A DNA stretch of 38,488 nt from Candidatus Woesearchaeota archaeon (GTDB lineage Archaea > Nanobdellota > Nanobdellia > Woesearchaeales > UBA11576): assembly GCA_016208715.1 (NCBI GenBank), contig JACQXV010000083.1, positions 1 through 38,488 on the forward strand. The letters are read 5' to 3'. Of the stretch, positions 32,013 through 38,488 are shown one piece after another (the stretch's first letter is position 1; every line of letters starts with the position of its first letter). Under the pieces are notes generated by a model. The model saw only the letters and a program-made list of their open reading frames with translations. It searched no databases and was not told the DNA's origin. The translations under genes and the position numbers were made by a program.

Positions 32013-33116
32013 TTATTCCAAATGCATTTCATAGCGCAATATCGCCGCGACCTTGCCCATCTCTCGCAACTGCACTCCTTCACGCGTCTCTACAGAGATG
32101 ATCTCGATCGTGGTATTGTATTCTTTTGCTTCGTCTTCGAATGCTTTAATCGTATCATCATCGAGTGTTTCGGAAAGCAGCACCATGTCAACGACTCCCA
32201 TGCTAACGAGTTTCATAACCGCATCTTTTCCATACGACACTTTACCGGGGTGTTTGGCGAGCAGGTTGAAAAATGTGTTCATAAGTTTTTTCTCTCGTGC
32301 GACAGATTCGGCGGCCAAGAGATCTTCGCTTTTGTCAAGCAACTCCTGCAGGCCGAATTCACCAGTGTAGGACAGGTCTTTGGTGCCGATGATTTTCTTT
32401 TTCACATCACCAGTCAGGTATTCGTAACCCAGGAATTCATTGACGGTGGTGCCAGGCCCTCCGATGATGATTCCTTTAAGCCCCTCCATATTGAGGAATT
32501 GCTCTTTCATGTACTCACAGATTTTTTTGAAGTGTTCTTTCTCTGCAAGTTCCCTGTTGCGCGCAAACCTCGCTGCTGACTGCCCTCCTGCCTTGAATTT
32601 TCCTGGAACTTCTGAGTGTGTTTGTACAAGCGGGACGATCGTCTTTCCCTTCAAGATAGCGATCATCGCATCGCGCCGATCGAGCACAACAAGCCCGTAC
32701 ATTTCTTTTGCTTCAAGCATCTCCCGCAGCGGATCAAGGACAAACTCCTTGTCACAGCGGTATGTGCGAAAGTTAAGGGGGACGGGAGGTTCGACGCTCC
32801 ATACGCGAATGTCTTCCTGGCCGAGGCGTTCTGCAACATTGCCAGAGAAAACAGCAAGACCATTCTGTGGAGTGCGCTTGAAGAGGCGCAGGTGCTGGAT
32901 CATCTTCTCAAGCGCGCTGATGACGTTCTCGCGCGTTGTCTTGCTTTTGATATTCGATGCTGTTCCTTGTTCTTGAGCAAGGTGATTAATAATCCCATTC
33001 ATGTCATAGCCGGCAGGGATGTAAACGCTCACAAGCTCGGTGTGTCTGCCACGATATGATTCAAGTTCCTTGACTGTCTTGCGCAGGTGGAACCGTTGGA
33101 TTTCGGTTAGGGCCAT
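32013..33116 (-). CDS. prf1: Peptide chain release factor aRF1
   Basis: 367 residues from the ATG at 33116 (MALTEIQRFHLRKTVKELES); a TTG three codons upstream is less likely. All landmarks are present: NIKS at 55-58 and YRCDKEF at 119-125 for stop-codon reading, and GGQ at 177-179 in KFKAGGQSAARFARNRE for peptide release. One factor reads all three stop codons in archaea. A normal YxCxxxF and NIKS argue against stop-codon reassignment in this organism. Convergent with the lipase gene. Confidence 0.96.
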   Translation of the reverse strand: MALTEIQRFHLRKTVKELESYRGRHTELVSVYIPAGYDMNGIINHLAQEQGTASNIKSKTTRENVISALEKMIQHLRLFKRTPQNGLAVFSGNVAERLGQEDIRVWSVEPPVPLNFRTYRCDKEFVLDPLREMLEAKEMYGLVVLDRRDAMIAILKGKTIVPLVQTHSEVPGKFKAGGQSAARFARNRELAEKEHFKKICEYMKEQFLNMEGLKGIIIGGPGTTVNEFLGYEYLTGDVKKKIIGTKDLSYTGEFGLQELLDKSEDLLAAESVAREKKLMNTFFNLLAKHPGKVSYGKDAVMKLVSMGVVDMVLLSETLDDDTIKAFEDEAKEYNTTIEIISVETREGVQLREMGKVAAILRYEMHLE

Positions 33117-33640
33117 GGTAATCAAACACGCTGTTTAATTTGCTGCAAAATTTGCTGCAAAAGTACTCGAAGAAAAGAGTAAAGTGCAATTTTTATAATT
33201 AAAATTTGTTTCATTTGTAAGGTGGAAAAGTTAATACCTGCAAAGCCTTTGCCAACAAAAAACGTTATTTGAGTTTTGGCGAGCTCTTGTTTCTCAAATC
33301 TTCGAGTAAAACTCATGAATTTCGCTTCAATGCGCACCGTCTATTTATTTTGTCCGCGAGCATATCACACTTATACTGGGCTTTATCTTTATTGTGGTTT
33401 TGTATGAAGGTTTCTCAAATCAAGGTCGCTGTCTTGGAGCATGCTTAGGAGAGCGGCCGATTCATGCAGGTCACTCAACGAAAGACTTCGCGCGGAGCGC
33501 GAATGTGTCCTCCGCAGCGTCCAAGAAGACAAGAGAAAAATGAAGTTTCAAACAGAACCCTTTATTGTGTTTTGTAACAAATTTCAGAATTTGTTAGACG
33601 TCTGAGACAGTGAAAACCACACTGGTGATTCAGCGGAAAG
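33117..33640. other. Long spacer between aRF1 and tRNA-Pro; possible structured RNA
   Basis: No convincing protein gene. A 71-codon minus-strand frame (33122-33337) is rejected for poor composition. At 33430-33525 GC rises sharply and there is a perfect hairpin, TTCGCGC/GCGCGAA at 33487-33503, with further short complementary pieces (GCATGC and CATGC around 33443 and 33464). TATA-like CTTATACT lies near 33370 on the plus strand. A small RNA gene is possible; no known class is recognised. Confidence 0.3.
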
Positions 33641-33648
33641 CTTAAATA
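33641..33648 (+). promoter_or_regulatory. TATA box of tRNA-Pro
   Basis: CTTAAATA about 36 nt before the tRNA 5' end, a usual spacing for an archaeal tRNA promoter. Confidence 0.6.
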
Positions 33649-33682
33649 ACGTTCTATTGTTCTTCAAACACTACTAAAATTC

Positions 33683-33757
33683 GGGGCTATAGTGTAGCCT
33701 GGTCTATCACTCGTGGTTTGGGGCCATGCGACCCCGGTTCAAATCCGGGTAGCCCCA
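33683..33757 (+). tRNA. tRNA-Pro(UGG)
   Basis: The cloverleaf folds fully: acceptor GGGGCTA/TAGCCCC, a short D arm, anticodon stem CGTGG/CCATG with loop TTTGGGG (anticodon TGG), and T arm CCCGG-TTCAAAT-CCGGG. The discriminator is A33757; no CCA is encoded. No intron. The matching synthetase ProRS is also in this window. Confidence 0.93.
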
Positions 33758-33775
33758 TTTCTATTGATTTCTATT

Positions 33776-33791
33776 GATTCGGGCGAGAGCC
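33776..33791 (+). repeat. Remnant right end of a family A element
   Basis: GATTCGGGCGAGAGCC resembles the family A right terminus (GATTCGGGACAGAGCC) with two changes, and is followed by GATTCAGGC and copy A8a. Likely the trace of an older insertion in the same array. Confidence 0.5.
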
Positions 33792-33800
33792 GATTCAGGC

Positions 33801-33970
33801 GGCTCTGTCTGGAATTGTGCAGCTGCCGCCCCGCGAGCTGAAACGATTTACCTTGTATTTTAGGTTATGTTAGACATCCTGTGAGACATTCTCTCTTGTC
33901 GACAACATCTCTTCAAACCTCCACAGCGAGCGGTGCAGCGGCCACTGAAAGCGAAATTCCGGACAGAGCC
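33801..33970 (+). mobile_element. Family A element, copy A8a (subtype II)
   Basis: 170 bp, ends GGCTCTGTCTGGAATTG and AAATTCCGGACAGAGCC. The right flank is ATACCGGCA; the left flank GATTCAGGC/ATTCAGGCG matches it in 6 of 9 places when shifted by one, perhaps an eroded duplication. It is directly followed by A8b. Confidence 0.82.
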
Positions 33971-33979
33971 ATACCGGCA

Positions 33980-34123
33980 GGCTCTGTCCCGAATCTGCCG
34001 CTGCCACCCTGCGAGCTGAAACGATAAACAGGTTGCTTCAACATCCTCTCGGCGACAATATGACCCGCACATTCACAGCGAGCGGTGCAGCGGCCGAGCG
34101 TAAGCGAAATTCCGGACAGAGCC
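33980..34123 (+). mobile_element. Family A element, copy A8b
   Basis: 144 bp. The left end is subtype I (GGCTCTGTCCCGAATCTG), the right end subtype II (GAAATTCCGGACAGAGCC), so it is itself mixed. It has an exact 9-bp duplication, ATACCGGCA, at 33971-33979 and 34124-34132. The right end stands 15 nt before a TATA box upstream of the eL43 operon. Confidence 0.85.
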
Positions 34124-34138
34124 ATACCGGCAAATAAC

Positions 34139-34146
34139 TTTATAAA
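34139..34146 (+). promoter_or_regulatory. TATA box upstream of the eL43 operon
   Basis: TTTATAAA, starting 15 nt after element A8b. It would give a leader of about 135 nt; a nearer weak box (AATATTTTTACA, near 34258) may be used as well. Confidence 0.5.
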
Positions 34147-34307
34147 GTCGTGATTGCTGAGAGTTAAAATCAGTATCGGTCTTCATTTGCTACATTAAAG
34201 GATAAATATTACTCAAAATGGGGCAATCGAGAGTTAACTTACGTTATACAGCAGGATCAATATTTTTACACGGAATAACCAATAATTGCTGGTGAAAGAG
34301 TCTTAAA

Positions 34308-34631
34308 ATGGCAAAAAAAGTAAGTTTTGGTTCTATTAAACGTTTTGGCACGCGTTATGGCGCTTCAAAGAAGCTGAAATTCGCACAAGTAGAGGCTCAG
34401 CATCGTGGAAAACACACGTGCCCGTACTGTAATTATGTTCAAACAAAGCGTGTTGCCGCAGGAATTTGGATGTGTAATAAGTGCAATGCCAAATTCGCTG
34501 CGCGGGCATATTCACCTGAAAAAACAATAGAGCTGCCAAGAGAAAAGGCAGCACAAGAGATGCCACAAGAACAAGATGAATTACTGCAAGAAGAGGAATT
34601 TAGAGAAGAAGAATTGCAGAAGGAATCGTAA
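34308..34631 (+). CDS. rpl37ae: 50S ribosomal protein eL43 with acidic tail
   Basis: 107 residues. Zinc site C38, C41, C56, C59 (TCPYCNYVQTKRVAAGIWMC then NKC). The core ends near residue 75; beyond it is a Glu/Gln-rich tail of about 30 residues (EQDELLQEEEFREEELQKES) that most eL43 proteins lack. First gene of the eL43-rpo12-pcc1-pfdB-UPF0147 run, an arrangement common in archaea. The tail is exposed to no known partner. Confidence 0.94.
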   Translation: MAKKVSFGSIKRFGTRYGASKKLKFAQVEAQHRGKHTCPYCNYVQTKRVAAGIWMCNKCNAKFAARAYSPEKTIELPREKAAQEMPQEQDELLQEEEFREEELQKES

Positions 34632-34657
34632 TAAGCATAAGTTTTGTGGAGGGCGGC

Positions 34658-34795
34658 ATGGTCGATTACAAGTGTTTTGATTGTGAAAAAAAAGTCGGTC
34701 TTGAATATATTAAGAAAAAGGTCCGTTGCCCTTACTGCGGCAGCAAGATGTTGTACAAGCAACGTACGGTTTCAACAAAGGTCAAAGCAGTATAG
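34658..34795 (+). CDS. rpo12: RNA polymerase subunit Rpo12 (RpoP)
   Basis: 45 residues with zinc knuckles C6/C9 and C24/C27 (KCFDCEKKV, RCPYCGSK), then RTVSTKVKAV. It is the small subunit that bridges Rpo2 and Rpo3 in the polymerase core, like eukaryotic Rpb12. GGAGG lies 6 nt before the ATG. Too short to be picked up by a length cutoff; placed by reading the frame between eL43 and pcc1. Confidence 0.93.
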   Translation: MVDYKCFDCEKKVGLEYIKKKVRCPYCGSKMLYKQRTVSTKVKAV

Positions 34796-34818
34796 CAGTC
34801 GCGCTGCTTTCTTTCGTC

Positions 34819-35103
34819 ATGGACTTTTATGCACAAATCACCGCTATCGGCGATCCGGATAGCATGATGAAAGCGATGGAGGCTGAAGAGAAAAACTTCA
34901 CACGGTCAGCGTACACGATCGAAAAAAAACAAGATGGTCTCATCTTTCATATACGATCCAAAGATCCTACCGCGTTACGCGCGACACTCAACACCATTAC
35001 GCAATTTCTGGTCATTTATCATAACCTCAAACAGATGACAAGCTCAAAAGGCGCAGAAAGCAACATAAAGGAAACGCGTAGGAAACAGTCTGCAAAATCA
35101 TAA
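34819..35103 (+). CDS. pcc1: KEOPS complex subunit Pcc1
   Basis: 94 residues from the ATG at 34819 (MDFYAQITAIGDPDSMMKAM); the frame opens earlier but overlaps rpo12. The pattern of Pcc1 is seen: an alpha-beta fold with LIFHIRSKDPTALRATLNTI, then TQFLVIYHNLKQM. Pcc1 is the dimerisation subunit of KEOPS, which makes t6A on tRNA. The position after rpo12 is the same in many archaea. The C-terminal 20 residues are basic and probably flexible. Confidence 0.85.
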   Translation: MDFYAQITAIGDPDSMMKAMEAEEKNFTRSAYTIEKKQDGLIFHIRSKDPTALRATLNTITQFLVIYHNLKQMTSSKGAESNIKETRRKQSAKS

Positions 35104-35180
35104 AAATCGGTCGCAGGCGTCCTACTCCGCACTAAAGTGCGGAGTTTGAACGGACGCCTGCATAATATAGTCCGATTTTT
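35102..35180 (+). repeat. Nested palindrome 1 between pcc1 and pfdB
   Basis: Three nested stems: AAAAATCGG/CCGATTTTT (outer), GCAGGCGTCC/GGACGCCTGC (middle), ACTCCGCAC/GTGCGGAGT (inner, loop TAAA). It overlaps the pcc1 stop. In RNA it would be a strong hairpin within the operon. Confidence 0.7.
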
Positions 35181-35189
35181 AGGATGCCA

Positions 35190-35249
35190 AAAATGTCGCC
35201 CTAAAGGACGGGGTTTCAAACCCCACACCAAAATGTTTGGCGACATTTT
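35190..35249 (+). repeat. Nested palindrome 2 between pcc1 and pfdB
   Basis: Outer stem AAAATGTCGCC/GGCGACATTTT, 11 bp perfect, with an inner stem GGGGTT/AACCCC. It shares the CTAAAG segment with palindrome 1. The part CCCTAAAGGACGGGG resembles, from memory, hairpins at ends of IS200/IS605-type elements. Confidence 0.65.
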
Positions 35250-35281
35250 CGTGCATAAGAACCGGACCACGTGAAAATACC

Positions 35282-35620
35282 ATGGCAGAACTCACTGCTG
35301 AACTACAGGAGAAAGTACAGAAGTTGTCGATGATCGAACAACAGATGACCTCTTTCCTTTCCCAAAAGCAGACCTTTCAAGCACAATTGATGGAGATAGA
35401 CTCTGCGCTTGAAGCGTTGGAAAAGACAGACAAGGCCTATCGAATCATCGGTAATGTAATGGTTGCGTCCGATAAACCCGCGCTTAAAGTCGACCTTATG
35501 CACAAGCGTGAGACTGCAGAATTGCGTTTGAAGTCGTTAGAGAATCAAGAGGAGAAACTTCGTAGTAAAGCAACTGAACTTCAGAATGAAGTGTTCAACC
35601 GCATGCAGAAAAAACAATGA
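35282..35620 (+). CDS. pfdB: Prefoldin beta subunit
   Basis: 112 residues from the ATG at 35282. Two long coiled-coil helices (ELTAELQEKVQKLSMIEQQM; KRETAELRLKSLENQEEKLR) flank the beta hairpins (AYRIIGNVMVASDKPAL), the family form. With the alpha subunit it makes the jellyfish-shaped hexamer that holds unfolded proteins for the thermosome. The stop TGA overlaps the ATG of the next gene. Confidence 0.92.
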   Translation: MAELTAELQEKVQKLSMIEQQMTSFLSQKQTFQAQLMEIDSALEALEKTDKAYRIIGNVMVASDKPALKVDLMHKRETAELRLKSLENQEEKLRSKATELQNEVFNRMQKKQ

Positions 35621-35892
35621 TAGTGATAACCATGCCTGATCAGAAAGACGACCGCATTGCAGGAATCATCGAAGCATTGCGGGAACTCACACAAGATTCG
35701 ACGGTCCCGCGCAACATCAAGATGAAAGTGGAATCGGTAATCCAGTTACTTTCAGAGAATGCTGATCTTTCTATCCGAGTTAACAAGGCCTTGGGCGAGC
35801 TTGACGAGATTTCTGATGACACAAATCTACAGGCGTACACAAGAACACAGATCTGGAATATCACAAGCATGCTCGAAATGATCCACGTGTAA
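35617..35892 (+). CDS. UPF0147 family protein
   Basis: 91 residues; ATG overlaps the pfdB stop as ATGA, so coupling is likely. A second ATG five codons on (MPDQKDDRIAGI) is possible. The family pattern is clear: STVPRNIKMKVESVIQLLSE and DLSIRVNKALGELDEISDDT, an all-helical protein of about 90 residues found only in archaea. Function unknown; it often follows prefoldin beta. Confidence 0.9.
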   Translation: MIVITMPDQKDDRIAGIIEALRELTQDSTVPRNIKMKVESVIQLLSENADLSIRVNKALGELDEISDDTNLQAYTRTQIWNITSMLEMIHV

Positions 35893-35974
35893 GACCCGGC
35901 TCCGGCACGCTACAAAACGCGGCTTAATCATCTTTCAGCCGTTCGTTGATTGCTTTGTGCCCGCCCAAGCGTGT

Positions 35975-36574
35975 TTATGGCCGGATTTTTGACTTCTTAC
36001 GAGAAGACTGCTGTCGAATCTTTATTACTTCAGTCTTCGTGATGGCTCTGTTGGGAACATACACGACATCACCGGTTTTTGTCAGAAGTTTTGTCTCTAC
36101 GAGGCTGATGTCGGTCACGCTCCCGGTGATCCCCTTTACTTTGATCGTCTCTCCGACTTTGATCATCTGTTCGCGTTGTATGAAAAGTCCTGCAATCGCA
36201 TTGGGGATAAAGTCCTTGATGCCAAGGAATGTCGAGAGAATAATGATTATTATGACTCCCGCAGAAATCATGTGCAGGATAGTGGTTGCAATTCCCATCT
36301 GTTGCAGGACCATAACGATCGTGACAAAACAGACAAAGTAGGTGGTGAACGACCCCGCGATTTCCTCAACAGCAACAGATACGCGGGTGAGCTTGTTGAT
36401 TGAATTGTTGATTTCAAAACTGTGTAAGAGCTTGTAGACGATACGCCCGAGGATCTTTGCAAGGATGAACCCAACCAGAAGAATAAAGATTGCTATAATA
36501 AATTGAGAAACTACTCCTGCGAGAGGGACCTGCAGTGCGGTGAATGTTTGGTCAAGAATTTCTACAAAACCCAT
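35975..36574 (-). CDS. Small MscS-type mechanosensitive channel
   Basis: 199 residues, shorter than MscS of E. coli (286). Two to three membrane helices (SQFIIAIFILLVGFILAKIL; TTYFVCFVTIVMVLQQMGIA; LHMISAGVIIIIILSTFLGI) lead to the beta domain (GLFIQREQMIKVGETIKVKG, VYVPNRAI). The C-terminal alpha-beta cage is missing and the chain ends in a basic tail (RQQSSRKKSKIRP). It likely forms a heptameric pressure-release channel. Convergent with UPF0147, 82 nt apart. Confidence 0.87.
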   Translation of the reverse strand: MGFVEILDQTFTALQVPLAGVVSQFIIAIFILLVGFILAKILGRIVYKLLHSFEINNSINKLTRVSVAVEEIAGSFTTYFVCFVTIVMVLQQMGIATTILHMISAGVIIIIILSTFLGIKDFIPNAIAGLFIQREQMIKVGETIKVKGITGSVTDISLVETKLLTKTGDVVYVPNRAITKTEVIKIRQQSSRKKSKIRP

Positions 36575-36772
36575 GAATTGATGAGCGCAGCCACATTTAT
36601 AAACATTGTGATTGCGCTCCGGCTTCCATTATGCTAAAAACACGGAAAAAACATCACGGGAAAGAATAGCAAAAATAGGTAGCGATCATGATCACACAAG
36701 CGACTATACACAAGCGGCTATAACTACAAAGATTGCATAAAGATTAAAAACATCGCCCGCATTGAGAGACTC

Positions 36773-37921
36773 ATGGCAACCCAACAAGGCCAACAATCAC
36801 AAAAATCTGCTGTTCACGCAACAAAGAATTTCTCAAATATCTCAAGGATTGCGGAGCTTGAAGCTGAATTGAAAAAAACCGACTACAATAAGAGAACACA
36901 GTATCACGTCGGTCTTGTCAAGGCAAAGATTGCGATGCTCAAGGAAAAAGAGCTCGCTCGCGGTTCAAAAGGGCCTAGGACAGAAGGATACGCTGTTCGT
37001 AAAAGTGGAGATGCGACAGTTGTTCTCCTCGGTTTTCCTTCTGCAGGAAAATCAAGTCTGCTCAATGCCATTACAAATGCTCATTCGCCTGTTGGCGCGT
37101 ATGAATTCACGACACTCTCAGTCATTCCTGGTTTGCTTGAATATAAGAATGCAAAAATCCAGGTGCTTGATGTTCCGGGAATTGTTCATGGCGCGGCAAG
37201 CGGGCGCGGCCGTGGGAGGGAGGTACTTGCTGTACTGCAGAGCGCCGACCTCGCATTGATCATCGTGGACGTGCTGCGCCCGCATGCGCAGAAGGTTATT
37301 CTCAAGGAAGTGTATGATAGTCAATTGCGCCTGAATGCAAGAAAACCAGACGTGAAAATCAAGAAGACTGCTCGCGGTGGGATCCGTATCGGAAAGACTG
37401 TGCGGTTAACTCACCTGACGGATCAGCTGATAGAATCAATCTGTAAAGAGATGCGCATCTCAAATGCAGAGGTTCTCATCAGAACCGATATAACGGTTGA
37501 TGAGCTGATTGATGCGATTGAGGGCAATAAGCGTTACATTCCAGCGATTACTGCATTAAACAAGATCGACTTGGTCGATGACCGGCAATTAGAAGAAGTG
37601 AGAAAGGAAGTAAAGGCAGACATACTTATTTCTGCAGAAACTCTCGTCGGCATGAATGAACTGAAGGAGTTGATTTTTGACCGATTGAATTTCATGCGGG
37701 TGTTTTGTAAAGAAGTTTCCAAAAAAGCAGATCTTGAAATTCCCCTGATCATGCGTAAGAATGCGACGATCGAAGATCTGTGCGGCAAGCTGCATCGTGA
37801 CTTTGTGAATAAATTCAAATTTGCAAAGGTCTGGGGCAAGAGCGCTAAGTTTGATGGACAGAGGCTCATGCTCCAGCACACACTCATGGACGGCGACGTC
37901 GTAGAAATTCATCTCAGATAA
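36773..37921 (+). CDS. drg: Drg-type (Obg family) GTPase with TGS domain
   Basis: 382 residues. An N-terminal helical part with IAELEAELKKTDYNKRTQYH leads into the G domain: G1 GFPSAGKS at 87-94, switch YEFTTLSVIPG, G3 DVPG at 133-136, G4 NKID at 263-266, G5 SAE at 287-289. An S5D2L-like insertion lies in the middle and a TGS domain at the end (~306-381). This is the archaeal/eukaryotic DRG form; it binds ribosomes and is thought to act in translation. AT-rich CATAAAGATTAAAA about 30 nt before the ATG is the likely promoter. Confidence 0.95.
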   Translation: MATQQGQQSQKSAVHATKNFSNISRIAELEAELKKTDYNKRTQYHVGLVKAKIAMLKEKELARGSKGPRTEGYAVRKSGDATVVLLGFPSAGKSSLLNAITNAHSPVGAYEFTTLSVIPGLLEYKNAKIQVLDVPGIVHGAASGRGRGREVLAVLQSADLALIIVDVLRPHAQKVILKEVYDSQLRLNARKPDVKIKKTARGGIRIGKTVRLTHLTDQLIESICKEMRISNAEVLIRTDITVDELIDAIEGNKRYIPAITALNKIDLVDDRQLEEVRKEVKADILISAETLVGMNELKELIFDRLNFMRVFCKEVSKKADLEIPLIMRKNATIEDLCGKLHRDFVNKFKFAKVWGKSAKFDGQRLMLQHTLMDGDVVEIHLR

Positions 37922-38035
37922 AAAGATAAGAAAAAATTAAATAAAAAGGACGGTTTTTCAAGCCAATTCATCTATGGGTCTTCCGCTACGCTTCAGACCA
38001 CACAGTATTCTTGGCTAACGAAATAACAATAACAT

Positions 38036-38269
38036 TCATCCTCTTAGCCATTCTAGACCTTTCTTTCTAAAACCTACAATCAACCCTAATATCGATATTG
38101 TAAGACCCACAATTATTCTGGTAGCACTCACGGGTGGAACTTTTTCAGCAACAGTATCAATCCCTGGAAAAACAGATTGTTCAACTAGTGGAACAGCTGA
38201 TAAGATCACAACAACTCCTAAAAGAAGCAAAATTATTCCTATTACTTGAAGTGGATCTGCTTTAGTCAT
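38036..38269 (-). CDS. Small two-helix membrane protein
   Basis: 77 residues from the ATG at 38269. Two hydrophobic helices (IGIILLLLGVVVILSAVPLV; IIVGLTISILGLIVGF) are joined by a polar loop of about 25 residues, and the chain ends in the basic GFRKKGLEWLRG. Not recognised. It is nearly convergent with drg, 115 nt away. Its TATA-like TTTATATA lies at 38324-38331. A small integral membrane protein of unknown function. Confidence 0.7.
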   Translation of the reverse strand: MTKADPLQVIGIILLLLGVVVILSAVPLVEQSVFPGIDTVAEKVPPVSATRIIVGLTISILGLIVGFRKKGLEWLRG

Positions 38270-38323
38270 TATAACCACTCTTTATCTGAATGTAACAGTT
38301 ATTTTAAGATATAATTAATGTTG

Positions 38324-38331
38324 TATATAAA
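38324..38331 (-). promoter_or_regulatory. TATA box of the small membrane protein gene
   Basis: The minus strand reads TTTATATA, about 58 nt before the ATG at 38269. No A or B element lies next to it. Confidence 0.45.
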
Positions 38332-38488
38332 TACTTTTATTTTTTATCGGCCATCGGGAAACCCTTGTTTTCTTGTCGAGGATAGTTAAGATTGGTGTTT
38401 TTATTTTGATTGTGTCGACGAGGTGGGTTGGTGGGGTTTTTCATGATATTTTCACCTTCTAAAAGCCTAGAATTATGAGTCTATCGAG

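Noticed and set aside
33122-33337. 71-codon minus-strand frame upstream of aRF1
   Set aside because: Composition is poor and the frame covers the likely promoter region of aRF1; no family likeness.
35190-35249. An IS200/IS605 or TnpB element in the pcc1-pfdB spacer
   Set aside because: Only a hairpin resembles such ends; there is no transposase, TnpB frame or second end.

Overview
The window is archaeal chromosome. It carries aIF5B, aIF5A, aRF1, aEF1-beta, eL40, eL43, Rpo12, a histone, an Orc1/Cdc6 initiator, a proteasome beta subunit, the KH/beta-CASP factor aCPSF1 (FttA), an archaeal-type ProRS, Trm1, TrmJ, Pcc1, prefoldin beta and UPF0147. TATA boxes of the TTTATAWA type lie about 26 nt before many start codons, so many transcripts look leaderless. 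The lineage cannot be fixed by eye. The small, little-clustered genes and the many short exported proteins would suit a DPANN or euryarchaeal genome from an environmental assembly.

Layout. 1-1798: a long coiled-coil protein (-), cut by the left edge. 2315-2788: zinc-ribbon protein and aEF1-beta (+). 2805-4860: orc1/cdc6 (-) divergent from a winged-helix protein (+). 4902-5960: trm1 (-). 6473-8251: aIF5B (+). 8291-10737: TPR protein (-), lipoprotein and PUA-like protein (+). 10926-13446: PUA protein, a DUF371-HAD fusion and a SpoIIM-like membrane protein (-). 13894-15177: three small exported proteins built from shuffled copies of shared modules (-). 15628-18204: a tandem Lrp-type regulator and a CaCA exchanger (+). 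18343-28466: fttA, psmB, a surface protein, proS, trmJ, a site-2 protease, eL40, aIF5A and a histone, all (-). 28600-31977: SprT-like (-), then a nucleotidyltransferase-like protein and a lipase (+). 32013-33116: aRF1 (-). 33683: tRNA-Pro(UGG). 34308-35892: eL43, rpo12, pcc1, pfdB, UPF0147 (+). 35975-38269: small MscS, Drg GTPase and a small membrane protein.

The striking content is between the genes. Two families of short inverted-repeat elements without transposase genes fill the spacers. Family A has GGCTCTGTC... ends and 9-bp target duplications. Family B has GTATTTGTTTAGC... ends and 8-bp AT-rich duplications. A rarer third element, C, is found twice. Family A copies sit at a nearly constant distance from TATA boxes: 15 nt in five cases, 15-17 nt in two more. 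They do this upstream of genes on either strand, while every copy keeps the same orientation on the chromosome. In two places A elements have inserted repeatedly at the same promoter-proximal site. This suggests a mobile element family that finds its target through the archaeal promoter complex, which I regard as the main discovery candidate here. Nested A/B composites, an empty-site comparison for C, and A/B hybrids show that these families move and recombine.
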